Below are positions 23,041-34,000 of a DNA stretch of 64,000 nucleotides, piece after piece; within the stretch, counting starts at the first letter, position 1; every line of letters starts with the position of its first letter. This DNA is from Owenia fusiformis. Its lineage: Eukaryota; Annelida; Polychaeta; Sabellida; Oweniidae. A program made the position numbers and the translations under genes. The stretch spans positions 4,714,001-4,778,000 of the forward strand of contig CAIIXF020000001.1 in the NCBI GenBank assembly GCA_903813345.2. The letters are read 5' to 3'. The notes under the pieces were generated by a model that saw only the letters and a list, made by a program, of their open reading frames with translations, was not told the DNA's origin and ran no database searches.

Positions 23041-25060
23041 GTTATTACGTAAGCTGCTTACAGCTGTGTCTTCACTTTGTTAACTACACAGCTGTGTCTT
23101 TTCAGTATGTAAATTACTTACAACTAGCTGTGTCTTCTATACTACTTAAATTGCTTACAGTTGTGTCTTTTCAGTATGTAAACTTCTCACAGCAAGTGTC
23201 TTCTTACTATGTAAACTGCTTACAGTTGTGTCTTCTTACTCTGTAGACTGCTTACAGCTGTGTCTTCTTACTTTGTAAACTGCTTATAGCTGTGTCTTTT
23301 TACTCTGTAAACTGCTTACAGTTATGTCTTCCTACTATGTAAACTGCTTATAGCTGTGTCTTTTTACTCTGTAAACTGCTTACAGCTATGTCTTCCTACT
23401 ATGTAAACTGCTTATAGCAGTGTCTTTTTACTTTGTAAACTGCTTATAGCTGTGTCTTTTAACTCTGTAAACTGCTTACAGCTATGTCTTCCTACTATGT
23501 AAACTGCTTATAGCTGTGTCTTTTTACTCTGTAAACTGCTTACAGCTATGTCTTCCTACTATGTAAACTGCTTACAATTGTGTCTTCTTACTATGTAAAC
23601 TGCTTACAGCTGTGTCTTCCTACTATGTAAACTGCTTACAATTGTGTCTTTTTACTCTGTAAACTGCTTACAGCTATGTCTTCCTACTATGTAAACTGCT
23701 TACAATTGTGTCTTCTTACTATGTAAACTGCTTACAGCTGTGTCTTCCTACTATGTAAACTGCTTATAGCTGTGTCTTTTTACTCTGTAAACTGCTTACA
23801 GCTATGTCTTCCTACTATGTAAACTGCTTACAATTGTGTCTTCTTACTATGTAAACTGCTTACAGCTGTGTCTTCCTACTATGTAAACTGCTTACAGTTG
23901 TGTCTTCTTACTCTGTAGACTGCTTACAGCTGTGTCTTCTTACTTTGTAAACTGCTTATAGCTGTGTCTTTTTACTCTGTAAACTGCTTACAGTTATGTC
24001 TTCCTACTATGTAAACTGCTTATAGCTGTGTCTTTTTACTCTGTAAACTGCTTACAGCTATGTCTTCCTACTATGTAAACTGCTTATAGCAGTGTCTTTT
24101 TACTTTGTAAACTGCTTATAGCTGTGTCTTTTAACTCTGTAAACTGCTTACAGCTATGTCTTCCTACTATGTAAACTGCTTATAGCTGTGTCTTTTTACT
24201 CTGTAAACTGCTTACAGCTATGTCTTCCTACTATGTAAACTGCTTATAGCAGTGTCTTTTTACTTTGTAAACTGCTTATAGCTGTGTCTTTTAACTCTGT
24301 AAGCTGCTTACAGCTATGTCTTCCTACTATGTAAACTGCTTACAATTGTGTCTTCTTACTATGTAAACTGCTTAGACCTGTGTCTTCTTACTATGTAAAC
24401 TGCTTACAGCTGTGTCTTCTTACTATGTAAACTGCTTACAGCTGTGTCTTCTTACTATGTAAACTGCTTATAGCTGTGTCTTTTTACTCTGTAAACTGCT
24501 TACAGCCATGTCTTCGTACTATGTAAACTGCTTACAATTGTGTATTCTTACTATGTAAACTGCTTACAGCTGTGTCTTCTTACTATGTAAACTGCTTACA
24601 GCTGTGTCTTCTTACTATGTAAACTGCTTATAGCTGTGTCTTTTTACTCTGTAAACTGCTTACAGCCATGTCTTCGTACTATGTAAACTGCTTACAATTG
24701 TGTCTTCTTACTATGTAAACTGCTTACAGCTGTGTCTTCTTACTATGTAAACTGCTTATAGCTGTGTCTTTTTACTCTGTAAACTGCTTACAGCCATGTC
24801 TTCGTACTATGTAAACTGCTTACAATTGTGTCTTCTTACTATGTAAACTGCTTACAGATGTGTCTTCTTACAATGTAAACTGCTTACATCTGTGTCTTCT
24901 TACTTTGTAAACTGCTTACAGCTGTGTGTTCTTACTATTTAAACTGCTACACAGTCGTGTCTTCCCACTTTTTAAACTGCTAATACACCTGTGCCTTTTC
25001 ACGATGTAAACTGCTTATGGCTGTGTCCTCTCACTATGTAAACTGCTTATAGTGTATCAC
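23041..25060. repeat. 32-bp satellite array, about 60 monomers
   Basis: The monomer is of the form ACTATGTAAACTGCTTACAG plus CTGTGTCTTCTT, repeating every 32 bp. Monomers at both edges are more diverged. The block starting at 23209 recurs at 23881, an offset of 672 bp or exactly 21 monomers. Near the right end the variant CAGCCATGTCTTCGT recurs at 160 and then 128 bp (5 and 4 monomers). This indicates local amplification by unequal exchange or slippage. There are no spacers or flanking genes of CRISPR type. Confidence 0.97.
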
Positions 25061-25098
25061 TTGAATCTGCTACATTCGCTATGTAGACTGATCACAAT

Positions 25099-25560
25099 CA
25101 CACCGGAATAGCCTTACAACGGTAAAGTCAGATTCCATTGTCACAAATGGCGGACATAACCGTCGCTTTAATTAGATTTTCATGAACTGTATCTTTAATA
25201 GAGCACCTTCTCACTACCATCGAAACAAAAGTCTTTCATTTAACCGATCAAAATGAGATACGGGACAACGGACACTTAATTATGCCGTTGTCTTTGTAAA
25301 TTATTATATTATATTAATTCAGATTCCGTTGTCATTGACGATATCGAAGACGCTATATTATAGCGATTCGCGACCCAATTTGATCGAAATTGGGATTTCA
25401 TCTGGATATACCATCACAAGAGTTTAATGCATGCACAGAATTAGCGACAAAAAAATCCCATAAAATGAGCACCAAGTGATTAAATAATTGAAGCGACGGT
25501 TATGTCCGCCATTTGTGACAACGGTATCTGACTTTACCGTTGTCAGGCTATTCCGGTGTG
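25099..25560. mobile_element. 462-bp MITE inserted in the satellite edge
   Basis: Inverted ends of about 75 bp start CACACCGGAATAGCC and carry AATGGCGGACATAACCGTCG at their inner part. ACAAT flanks both sides (25094-25098, 25561-25565), a 5-bp target duplication. Outside both ends lie decayed 32-bp monomers. A further inverted copy of the ACAACGG word occurs in the interior. No coding frame. Confidence 0.85.
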
Positions 25561-25565
25561 ACAAT

Positions 25566-27387
25566 GTACCACTTGTCCTTGCTACATTTATTGTATCACT
25601 TGTCTCTGCAACACTCACAGTGAAACTGCTCACACTGTATCACTTGAACCAATTCATGGATGAAAGAGGTGGATGGTTTGTGTATCGGCCTACTGGATGT
25701 TAAAGGGGTAAAAGCAAAAATGAATTATTTGTCACCGACTACTTCAGGCCATAAGAGTGGATCAATGCACTCCAAGTAAAAGGCGCCATGTTCCATCATA
25801 CTTAGGAGTTTGATGACCAAATACATTAGAAACATACTCCAGGGGAAAATATTATCTTTAGATCATCAATATTTCATAAGAAAGAAGAGTAACTAGAAAA
25901 CAGCATCCCCTTGGAGTGGCATATCCCACATATGTTTCTCAAACCATCAATTTGAAATTTCATTGTAGAAATTATCAGGCAATGTTTGATTCTCGGTTTG
26001 GCATAACGAAACCTGTGATGCAACATTATTTTGAATATAAATCAAATCTTTCAAGCGGTATTCAAATCATAAACAGAAATATTAAGAAATGGCTGCCATT
26101 AAGAATATATAGCCATTTTGAAAAAAGGTGTCAGGTTGACTCCATAGTTTATTGATAAAAAAGAGAGTTTTAAAAAACTTACTAAAGTCAAAAGTCAAAT
26201 GCAGCCATTTTGAAAATGTGGAGTCGATTCCAATACATATTTTATAACAATCAGTGTCATCATACAATAAAAGTGTGAATGCATAGTTCCATGAAACAGT
26301 GTTTGAGTTATAGCCAAAGACATAATATTTTTGACAAAAAGGATGTTCATTTTGGATTTGGAGTGAATTTGAAATGCAAAGTTATTTTACATACACAAAG
26401 CACAAACATTTCAAATATGGACTAAGTTTTACATGCGGTAGGCTATTAAATCTCTCTTCAAAATAAATTGTAGACATTACAAGATTTCCATGAAATCAAT
26501 GAAGGCATACTTTGGAAAGATCTCAGAATTGATGGAAATGCCCATCATTTACTTGTATAGAGCTGATGGAATCGGTACTAAAAAACTCAGAATATTTATT
26601 CCATGAATAACTTCAATGTAGGCATACATACATGAAGAAAATAGATCCGGATTAAATATTTAGATGTGCCCTAGACAGACAGATGAAAGGTACTCACAAA
26701 ATTCCTAACAATTTATAAGACGATAGGATTGAAACAAATCTGAGTTACCGTGTTTGAGTTATTACCATGGGAAACGAATGGACTCACACGGTTCCAATAT
26801 CTCTACACAAACTTTGTCAGTGGTATGATTAGCCATTAATTAGATTTGCTACTCATGGTGTATTTTTAGATGGCAATATCTTTTGGCTGGTGTTCTCGGA
26901 GGGTCAGGTTGACAGTACGAATGATGGCTTACAATTGCTACAATGCGGATAATTTCCTTGTGGTATTGTCTCTTGCACGATGTATTTTTTTCAACTTATG
27001 TTATTACTAAGACTTGAATACCTTCGGGGGATTAATAACCTGCTTTCACGTATGTATTGATCTTAATATATTTAAAACGTATAATTGCCCTAATAAAGAC
27101 TTTGGGCAATAATAATATTGCAGTAAAACGAGGAGCTGATTTTAAGGCAAATTTTGAAAATTCACCTGTTCACAAGAAACATTGGTTATATTGTACTTCC
27201 CATTGTTTTTCAGAAGTGTGGATGACTTTCGCCAATAGTTGATTCTTAAGAGCTGTATACATTAATATATCATATGAGATTAGGATAAGCCAAATGTTAA
27301 CAGGATGTGACATTTTCCACCCACTGCTAATTACCCCACTATTCTATATGTCAAAGTAATCTCTTTGTTATAAATTGGCATGCCACC
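25566..27387. other. Intergenic with a weak direct repeat
   Basis: From 25566 to about 25650 there are diverged satellite-like words (CTGCTCACACTGTATCAC). At about 26107 and 26208 a GCCATTTTGAAAA-containing segment is directly repeated about 100 bp apart. The same core word forms the hairpins of the array at 41.3-42.1 kb. No gene seen. Confidence 0.45.
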
Positions 27388-27580
27388 AAGGAAGCATTCG
27401 CGAATTCAACTGCCGGTTGTCGGCTGACTGATTAACTCACTATTTTATGACCAACTCGTTTAGATATGAAATATGAATCGCATCTGCTATCATTATATTC
27501 ATATTTAATTTGGAAATGAGTTGGCTATAAAATAGTAGATTTAACCGTCAGGCGACAGTTGAATTTGCGAATGCTACCTT
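27388..27580. mobile_element. 193-bp palindromic MITE, copy A
   Basis: The left end AAGGAAGCATTCGCGAATTC and the inverted right end form nearly full-length arms meeting near the centre. The words CTATTTTAT and ATGAGTTGGCTAT pair across it. A related copy lies at 28010-28180. Confidence 0.75.
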
Positions 27581-27600
27581 AGCTAGCATTGAGGAATATC

Positions 27601-27705
27601 CTAGATGCGAGTAGAAATAATCTTGATTAACATCATTAAAAATTCACAATTCAGTCAAACTGGTGTCATATTTGGAATCTACATATAAAATTACATCGAA
27701 AAATG
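27601..27705. repeat. Dispersed repeat shared with the 5.24-kb elements
   Basis: The segment starting CTAGATGCGAGTAGAAATAA matches, with modest divergence, 47421-47530 and its twin 52661-52770 inside the tandem elements. It lies between the two palindromic MITE copies. Confidence 0.6.
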
Positions 27706-28009
27706 TGGTTTTGAAAAAATTTTATCAACTTAGAAAAATTAATTTTCTTTGAAAATGTGACTTCTAGGTCGGGGAGATTCCCCATAGACCCTATGTCGTA
27801 AAACCACAAAAAGTGAAATATCTTGTCTTGTGTTGGGCAGATAATATTTTCTTTTACTGGACATATTTTAATTTGTATAACTATCACATACATAAGGGTA
27901 ATTTGAAAAGTGAACCACTAAAACGGATGCATATTCAAGTGTAAGGGAATTTTGTAATACCCTGCCATGTTATTTCCCCCGAATCAGCCACCTGGTGGCG
28001 AAGCTGGTA

Positions 28010-28180
28010 ACTAACTACCTACTCGCATCTGAGTAATTCAACCACCGTCTGACGGATTAACAACTATATAGCAAAATTTCATTTAATATGAATAGTGGCA
28101 GGAACTATTCATATCTAAATGAGTTGTTCATAAAATAGCAGTTAATCCGTCAGCCAGTAGTTGAATTCGCGAACACTACC
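28010..28180. mobile_element. Palindromic MITE, copy B (about 170 bp)
   Basis: The arms contain TGACGGATTAAC and the inverted GTTAATCCGTCAG, and CATATCTAAATGAGTTG near the centre, as in copy A. The left terminus is diverged, so that boundary is approximate. Confidence 0.65.
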
Positions 28181-28594
28181 TAATGCCAAAGCTTGATGAC
28201 CAGTCCAGAGAGCTTTCTTTGTTGGCAGGTTTTACTGTATTATACATATAATTGTCACTCTCGTTGCACATTTTTCTTCATTTACTTAGTTACCAGTTTC
28301 ATTCTAAAGTGGCTCACTCAGATCAGATAACATGGCAAAGATAAAAGGGTTCCCCCAACTTGAATGATTTTACAAATGCAATTTTCATCAAATTCTCAAG
28401 AGTTTTAGTGGAAAAGAACACTTTGTTTTTCTTAATATTTAACATATATATGTACTGTAAATTAGGAATGAAATCAACTAGCTAGAAGTCACATCTTTGC
28501 AGATGTCACATATCATTTAAACTGGCTACTAACATCATTGACAATTGTAGATTTATTTCACATAAGACAAAGACTGTTTTGTATGTATATCTTT

Positions 28595-28600
28595 TTTATT
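28595..28600 (-). terminator. Distal candidate poly(A) signal
   Basis: AATAAA on the minus strand, followed on that strand by A-rich sequence, about 2.4 kb after the scribble stop. It would imply a long 3' UTR. Chosen by motif only. Confidence 0.25.
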
Positions 28601-30067
28601 AAATAATGTCATTTTGTTTACAATGTACTGTATAATTCTTCTGTTACTAATTTTATATGGCATAATATGGCTCCATTCAGTTGGATGTTGTCAATTGTAT
28701 ATTAAATACTATGTACAGGCTAAAACCGAACAGTAAAGTTAGATAATAAAAACAATATTCATAGAAACTTTAAAAAGTTTTTCATTTTTCTAATAAAAAT
28801 CAATAATTTCTTTTTTTAACATGATTTGTCCCAAGGACACTAAAAATGATAATTTGTTTTAATTTTCATAATTATTCTAATTGATGCTTAAGCTATACAT
28901 ATTATACAATTACATTACATATAAACCAGTATCCAGACAATAACTGATATTCATACTAAAATAACTGATGATAGAATGTGTATGTAAATGAAGATTCCAT
29001 AAACCATTACAATATTAAAAGGTTTTGCTCTCTTAAGAATCAGCAAATTTCAAAAGAAAATTTCAGCACTATGATCAGTTTTGCATAGAGGAAAATAGGA
29101 ATTAAATCAATTTTTTACAGATAAACAAGGGACAATCCTTGATGAACATTTGCTTCTAATATAAATTGCTGAAAATTAATTAGTCATATGCATTATAAAA
29201 AAGTCCAATATAAAATAATTTATTGAAACGAATAAATTGATAATTGTGTCATTATGACACATATGTTTTATATCAGTGATTACATAAAATTCTCTCCACA
29301 ATACAAAACATTGTTTCCATTGATATCTTAGTGCCAATTCAATGTTACATTTATAATTAGCATCACTATTATGTAATATATCTAAAGGTATTGTTCAAAC
29401 CCATTCATACTCTGATAAAAAACATTTACACATCTCCCTTTAATACATATATTACAAGAAAAGCTATGTTTCACATATTTCCTGGACCACCCTGTACTCA
29501 GTGGAAGTAACAGATTTACACTGACAATGGTTTCCGAATCACATGGACCCAGAATCAGGATGCGACGTAAGTGCCAGGCTGAAAGGCCAGACAAGTTAGA
29601 TTTACAACAGGTCAGCTGATTTAAGCACATACTGTATAGCGTTTAAATTCAATTATATCAGGAAGTCCTGAATCCTTATATCGCATCCTGCCTAGGACTA
29701 TGATTCCAAGCCCTATTAAATAATTCAAAGACCAAGGACATTCACAGCTTCACTGTCTACATGATCTTTGACCATGGACTTTGATATACACACATCTGAA
29801 GTAAAGCTGTCCTTACAAGCATGTACCCTTACTAGAAGTAAGCCAAGCTAAACCAAACCTGACATCTATGAAGCATACAACTGCTTACTGTTCAACTAAT
29901 CTAACTACAAGCTGGTCAATGATATCAAATCATTGCCCTTTTGTACAGCACCACATTGATTCTATACAACCACGTTGGTTCACACTGCATCGGAATCCAT
30001 AATGTGTAGTCCACACTGTACAATATACACACTTCCACCCTACAATCGCACACAAACAGCTCCCCTT

Positions 30068-30175
30068 GGAGCATAGCATATGCTCCCTTGTCCTATGGGA
30101 GCATACCACGAGCTCATTCCTCGGAGCAAAACACATGCTCCCCTGTCCTCCGGGAGCATACCATGAGCTCTTTCC
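30068..30175. repeat. 55-bp tandem duplication
   Basis: Two units begin GGAGCATAGCATATGCTCCC (30068) and GGAGCAAAACACATGCTCCC (30123). Each contains a GGGAGCATACCA and a GAGCTC word, so each can also fold on itself (GGAGCAT/ATGCTCC). Confidence 0.85.
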
Positions 30176-30889
30176 TATTGCACATTGGGCATTATTATTG
30201 TTAGGCCTTGCTTTTTACATGATAACATAATGTATGCAGTACATGTTATAATAATACTGTAGCTCATGTTAACCTACTGTAGATGTTGCAGTTGAGTACC
30301 TGTATATCTCAATTCAGTAGATCTGGTGGCTGAATCCAAACGAAACCACTCGCAGACCCAAGTTCAAACATTGTTATTTCGAAAATGAAAAGCAGTTAGA
30401 ATAATATTCTAACACACATCTTACTGTACAATTAATCGTCCATGCCTGAACATTTCACTTTCCATTATTCATGTAGGTTAAATGGAAATAACCAGGGATT
30501 CCTCTTTGCATCTTGCTCTAGCTGTACTGTTCCTTATTTAAGCAGCAGATAGCACGTATTGAGTCTACAGCTGACATAACAATATTCTCTTGCAGTAACG
30601 TATGTCATGGTGATAGACTCAGTTACAGGTATCATAGCACAAACTTAGTAACCACTGCCATAGCAACAATCTCAAAGTTGCCATAGTAACATAAGACCCG
30701 CAGCATTGCTATGCCCAGTGAATCCATCAAGCCTTGTCCTGTAAATGATAATGAAACAGTCATTAAAGATATGAGTTGGAAGTCATATAAATAAATTCTT
30801 GTATTCTGTCACACTGATGTTCATGTGTAACGACTCCTAGTTTTTTGTTTTTTTTCAGCAAAATGTAACATTTTTCAAGTTTGATATAT

Positions 30890-30895
30890 TTTATT
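30890..30895 (-). terminator. Proximal candidate poly(A) signal of scribble
   Basis: AATAAA on the minus strand about 110 bp after the stop codon at 31006-31008. The proximal position is reasonable, but only transcript ends could decide between this and the distal site. Confidence 0.35.
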
Positions 30896-31005
30896 TCTGC
30901 GTGACTGTATCACATGCTTATATAAAAAAATTCATCATTTCAAGTATCTTGAATTTCCTTATATTTTTAAATGGTAAATGTTACTTACAAATGTTGCGTG
31001 ATGCT

Positions 31006-31065
31006 TCAAACTCCACCATTAGAGGTTGTCTCTAGTTCCATGATTTGCTGCTTTGTGGTCTCAAC
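31006..31065 (-). CDS. scrib: scribble last coding exon with stop
   Basis: After a TTTCAG acceptor, 19 codons end in ...ETTSNGGV and TGA (31006-31008). The frame continues directly from the previous exon (EKQIEKE | VETTKQQIMEL). The very C-terminus has Gly at position -2, so it is not a classical class I PDZ ligand. Confidence 0.85.
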   Translation of the reverse strand, partial: VETTKQQIMELETTSNGGV

Positions 31066-34000
31066 CTGAAATCACAGGTCAGATTGCAGTCAACCATTAG
31101 TACAAACTTAATTTTAACTGAACTAAGTCAACTAAAGATACATATATAATGAAATAACAATTTGACCAAAGTCAATCAAAGGTCCCGGAACAATCAAATA
31201 TATCTGGTAGGTTGAATATCAAATTAAAATTCATATCTATTTATCTTTTAGTATTTTTAAATTCAGTAACATAAATCATGCAATAGACTATGAACAATGG
31301 AGAAGGAATAATGTCACTGCATGGAATATCATGCTAGAGTGCTGCCCATCATAGGTATCATGGGATATGAAGCACAAAGCAGTGCATGGTTGTAGGGAAT
31401 CTTATATCAGACATCCGAAATAACACCATAAAAATATGCAAACACATATTTAAACAAACACCAAAGTAAAACTCAAAATTGAATTCCTTTAAAATAAAAC
31501 ATTAATCAATTCCAGATCAAGACCAAAACCATAAATCAAGAAATATACAGAAATGGAATGAGCTGTATAAATGATTACGGGCGTGCAACAAAATTTGATC
31601 AGATCAAGACAAGGAACGATGATGATCATGAATCATGATGAGGAGGACAATGATGATCATGAACCATGATGACGACAATGATGACAATGTGAACTTCTAA
31701 ATATATGTCAGGTCATCTATATACACCTATCACCAACAACAATGAGGATAAAACCATCCTCCACCAGGAAGTGCTGTGCCAATCATTGTTAAGGTAGTGT
31801 GGTGAACACCAGACACAATAGCAATTTTGGATACAACACCCAGGCAGCCACAAATAAGGAGACAAAATCAAGCGAATACTAAGGGTGCTAAGAATTCTGG
31901 GGAACAACTACCTCCTTCTCAATTTGTTTTTCGACAAATTCAACTGTACGAAAGACTGTTTTTCCAGTTATAGGGTCTGTTATCTCTTCTGTTTTACGTG
32001 TGACCTTTTCACCAATGACACGCGCTGATTCACGCACCTTGGTCTCACCAGGTTTCACATTCACGCGAAGATTTTTATATGTGCTTTGTACAAGGGGCTG
32101 TTAGTAAGAATTAAGAAATACAGTGTGTTAGTAGAAAGAAGAAAGCTGTTGATCAATATCATACAGAATTTATTCACCCAGACTGAAGTCCATTAATCAG
32201 AAAGAACAGGCAATTTTATCCTAATCAAAAATGATTTAGTATAACTATGGGCATAATACTAGAGATTCCATGTATATTATGCTAATAGTAAAACTACAGA
32301 TCAAATTAATGACATTAGACTAAGAGTGAAGCTAAGAAACTATGAATTACTGTAGCGACAAATTAACTGAGAAATATTAACAAATGGTAACAGCGACCCA
32401 GGTTTATCAAAACCAATGTCATGTTAGACTGTTATTATAATGCAATATGGTATGCACTGAGGCTTGAACAAGTAAATATAACACAAACCTGTGAGTCTGT
32501 ATGAGCATTAACTGTTACATCGGGTTTCCTGGAAATACAAGAAATAATGTGTTAAAATGTAAGCAGACACAGTTATCTTAATTTAGATGGTAAAGTACTT
32601 AGTATTCTATTAAAAATAAAAACATATGATGAATATCACATATTGTGATAAATAGAGCAGATGGAGAAAAATAATTTGCCAGAAACATTTCTACAGGGAA
32701 TTCAGTGTTATTAAGTCTAGATTTATAAAGATAGTAAAACTAGGTGATCTTGACCATCTCCTTACATACTTGCTAATTCAAGCGTGAATACTGATATAAA
32801 TTTTGCCGTGACCTCAACAACTCTACGTTTCAAACATGCAGAGTATCTAGTGAGAAAACATGTTCTTAATAAAGGACACACATCCCATGTGTTCCATACA
32901 GCATTTTTTTGACATATTAATGAAAATCACCTTTTCTTAAAAAATGGAAAAATTGAAACTTGAAGACGAATGGTTGCTATAGATAAACATAAATGAATGT
33001 GTTCAGGAGCTAATATATTAAGCCAAAATCATCATATGATATTGCTAAATAGTGCAGTGTCTGTTATATTAAGAAACAAGGCATTTGAATTTCTGAAAAC
33101 TTGTAGATGATTTTGAAAAATAAATAGGTCAATTTGAAAAGGTCATTGAAGGTCACATTTATAGTTAGATTTGAACTTTTGAGAACTTCTAGTTGATTTA
33201 AAAAAAAAAGTTGATTTGAAGCAAGTTGAAAAAAGACCTTTTTACCTTTTTTTGACCTTGAAAAGATCATTGAAGGTCAAATCTTCAATATAAAGTTACA
33301 TTTGAACATTTAAGAATTGGATACAGACGCCAACCGCCACCCGCCGATCACCAACTGCTGCCAAAAAAGGAAACCATAACAATAGGTCACCACTTTTTGG
33401 TGGTGACATAAAAACTACTACTTTACATCAAAATTGGCAATTACTCGAAAAGAGAGGACTTTGAAAATGGTGATGACAGGTGAATTACATTCTATTTTAT
33501 AATTGACAATATGAATGCAGATATGACTTAATAGAAAAGCAATTTTAATTTGTACCATCAATGTTAATGGATGGATTGACAGACTGATGGGCAATCTAAT
33601 TTACAGACACCTAGTTGATCCCATAGGTTTACTATGTGATCCAAAAACAACACAAAACATTACAACAGTATATGCTCACATGTCTACTTAAAACTTCAAT
33701 TAAGGAATGTCAAGTAAATCATAATAACTTGGTCAATTTAAAAGGGTCATGCAAAAACAGGTCCAAAAGTCATTATACTTGAGCTGCCTTAATATAGTTA
33801 TACCTGGGAAGAGCACAAGTATTCATCCGAGGTCTTACTAATATTCAAGTGAGGCAAAAAGTACTTCCCGTCAACCAGAACAACATCTATACAATAATAC
33901 AACATGCAAAACAACAGTACAACAACTCCATTACCTGTCTCCAGTATCATAGCTAGAACACATTGAATACATAAAACCTTAATTATAACAGATATGTACA

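Larger units (their letters stand above)
28181..31005 (-). other. Downstream flank and probable 3' UTR of scribble
   Basis: No coding exon is seen. Very A+T-rich, low-repeat sequence compatible with a long 3' UTR of the minus-strand scribble gene. Two polyadenylation-signal candidates are listed separately. A 55-bp tandem duplication lies at 30068-30175. Confidence 0.45.

Noticed and set aside
23041-25060. Regular 32-bp repeats resembling a CRISPR array
   Set aside because: Units are contiguous without unique spacers, in an animal genome, and no cas genes are present.
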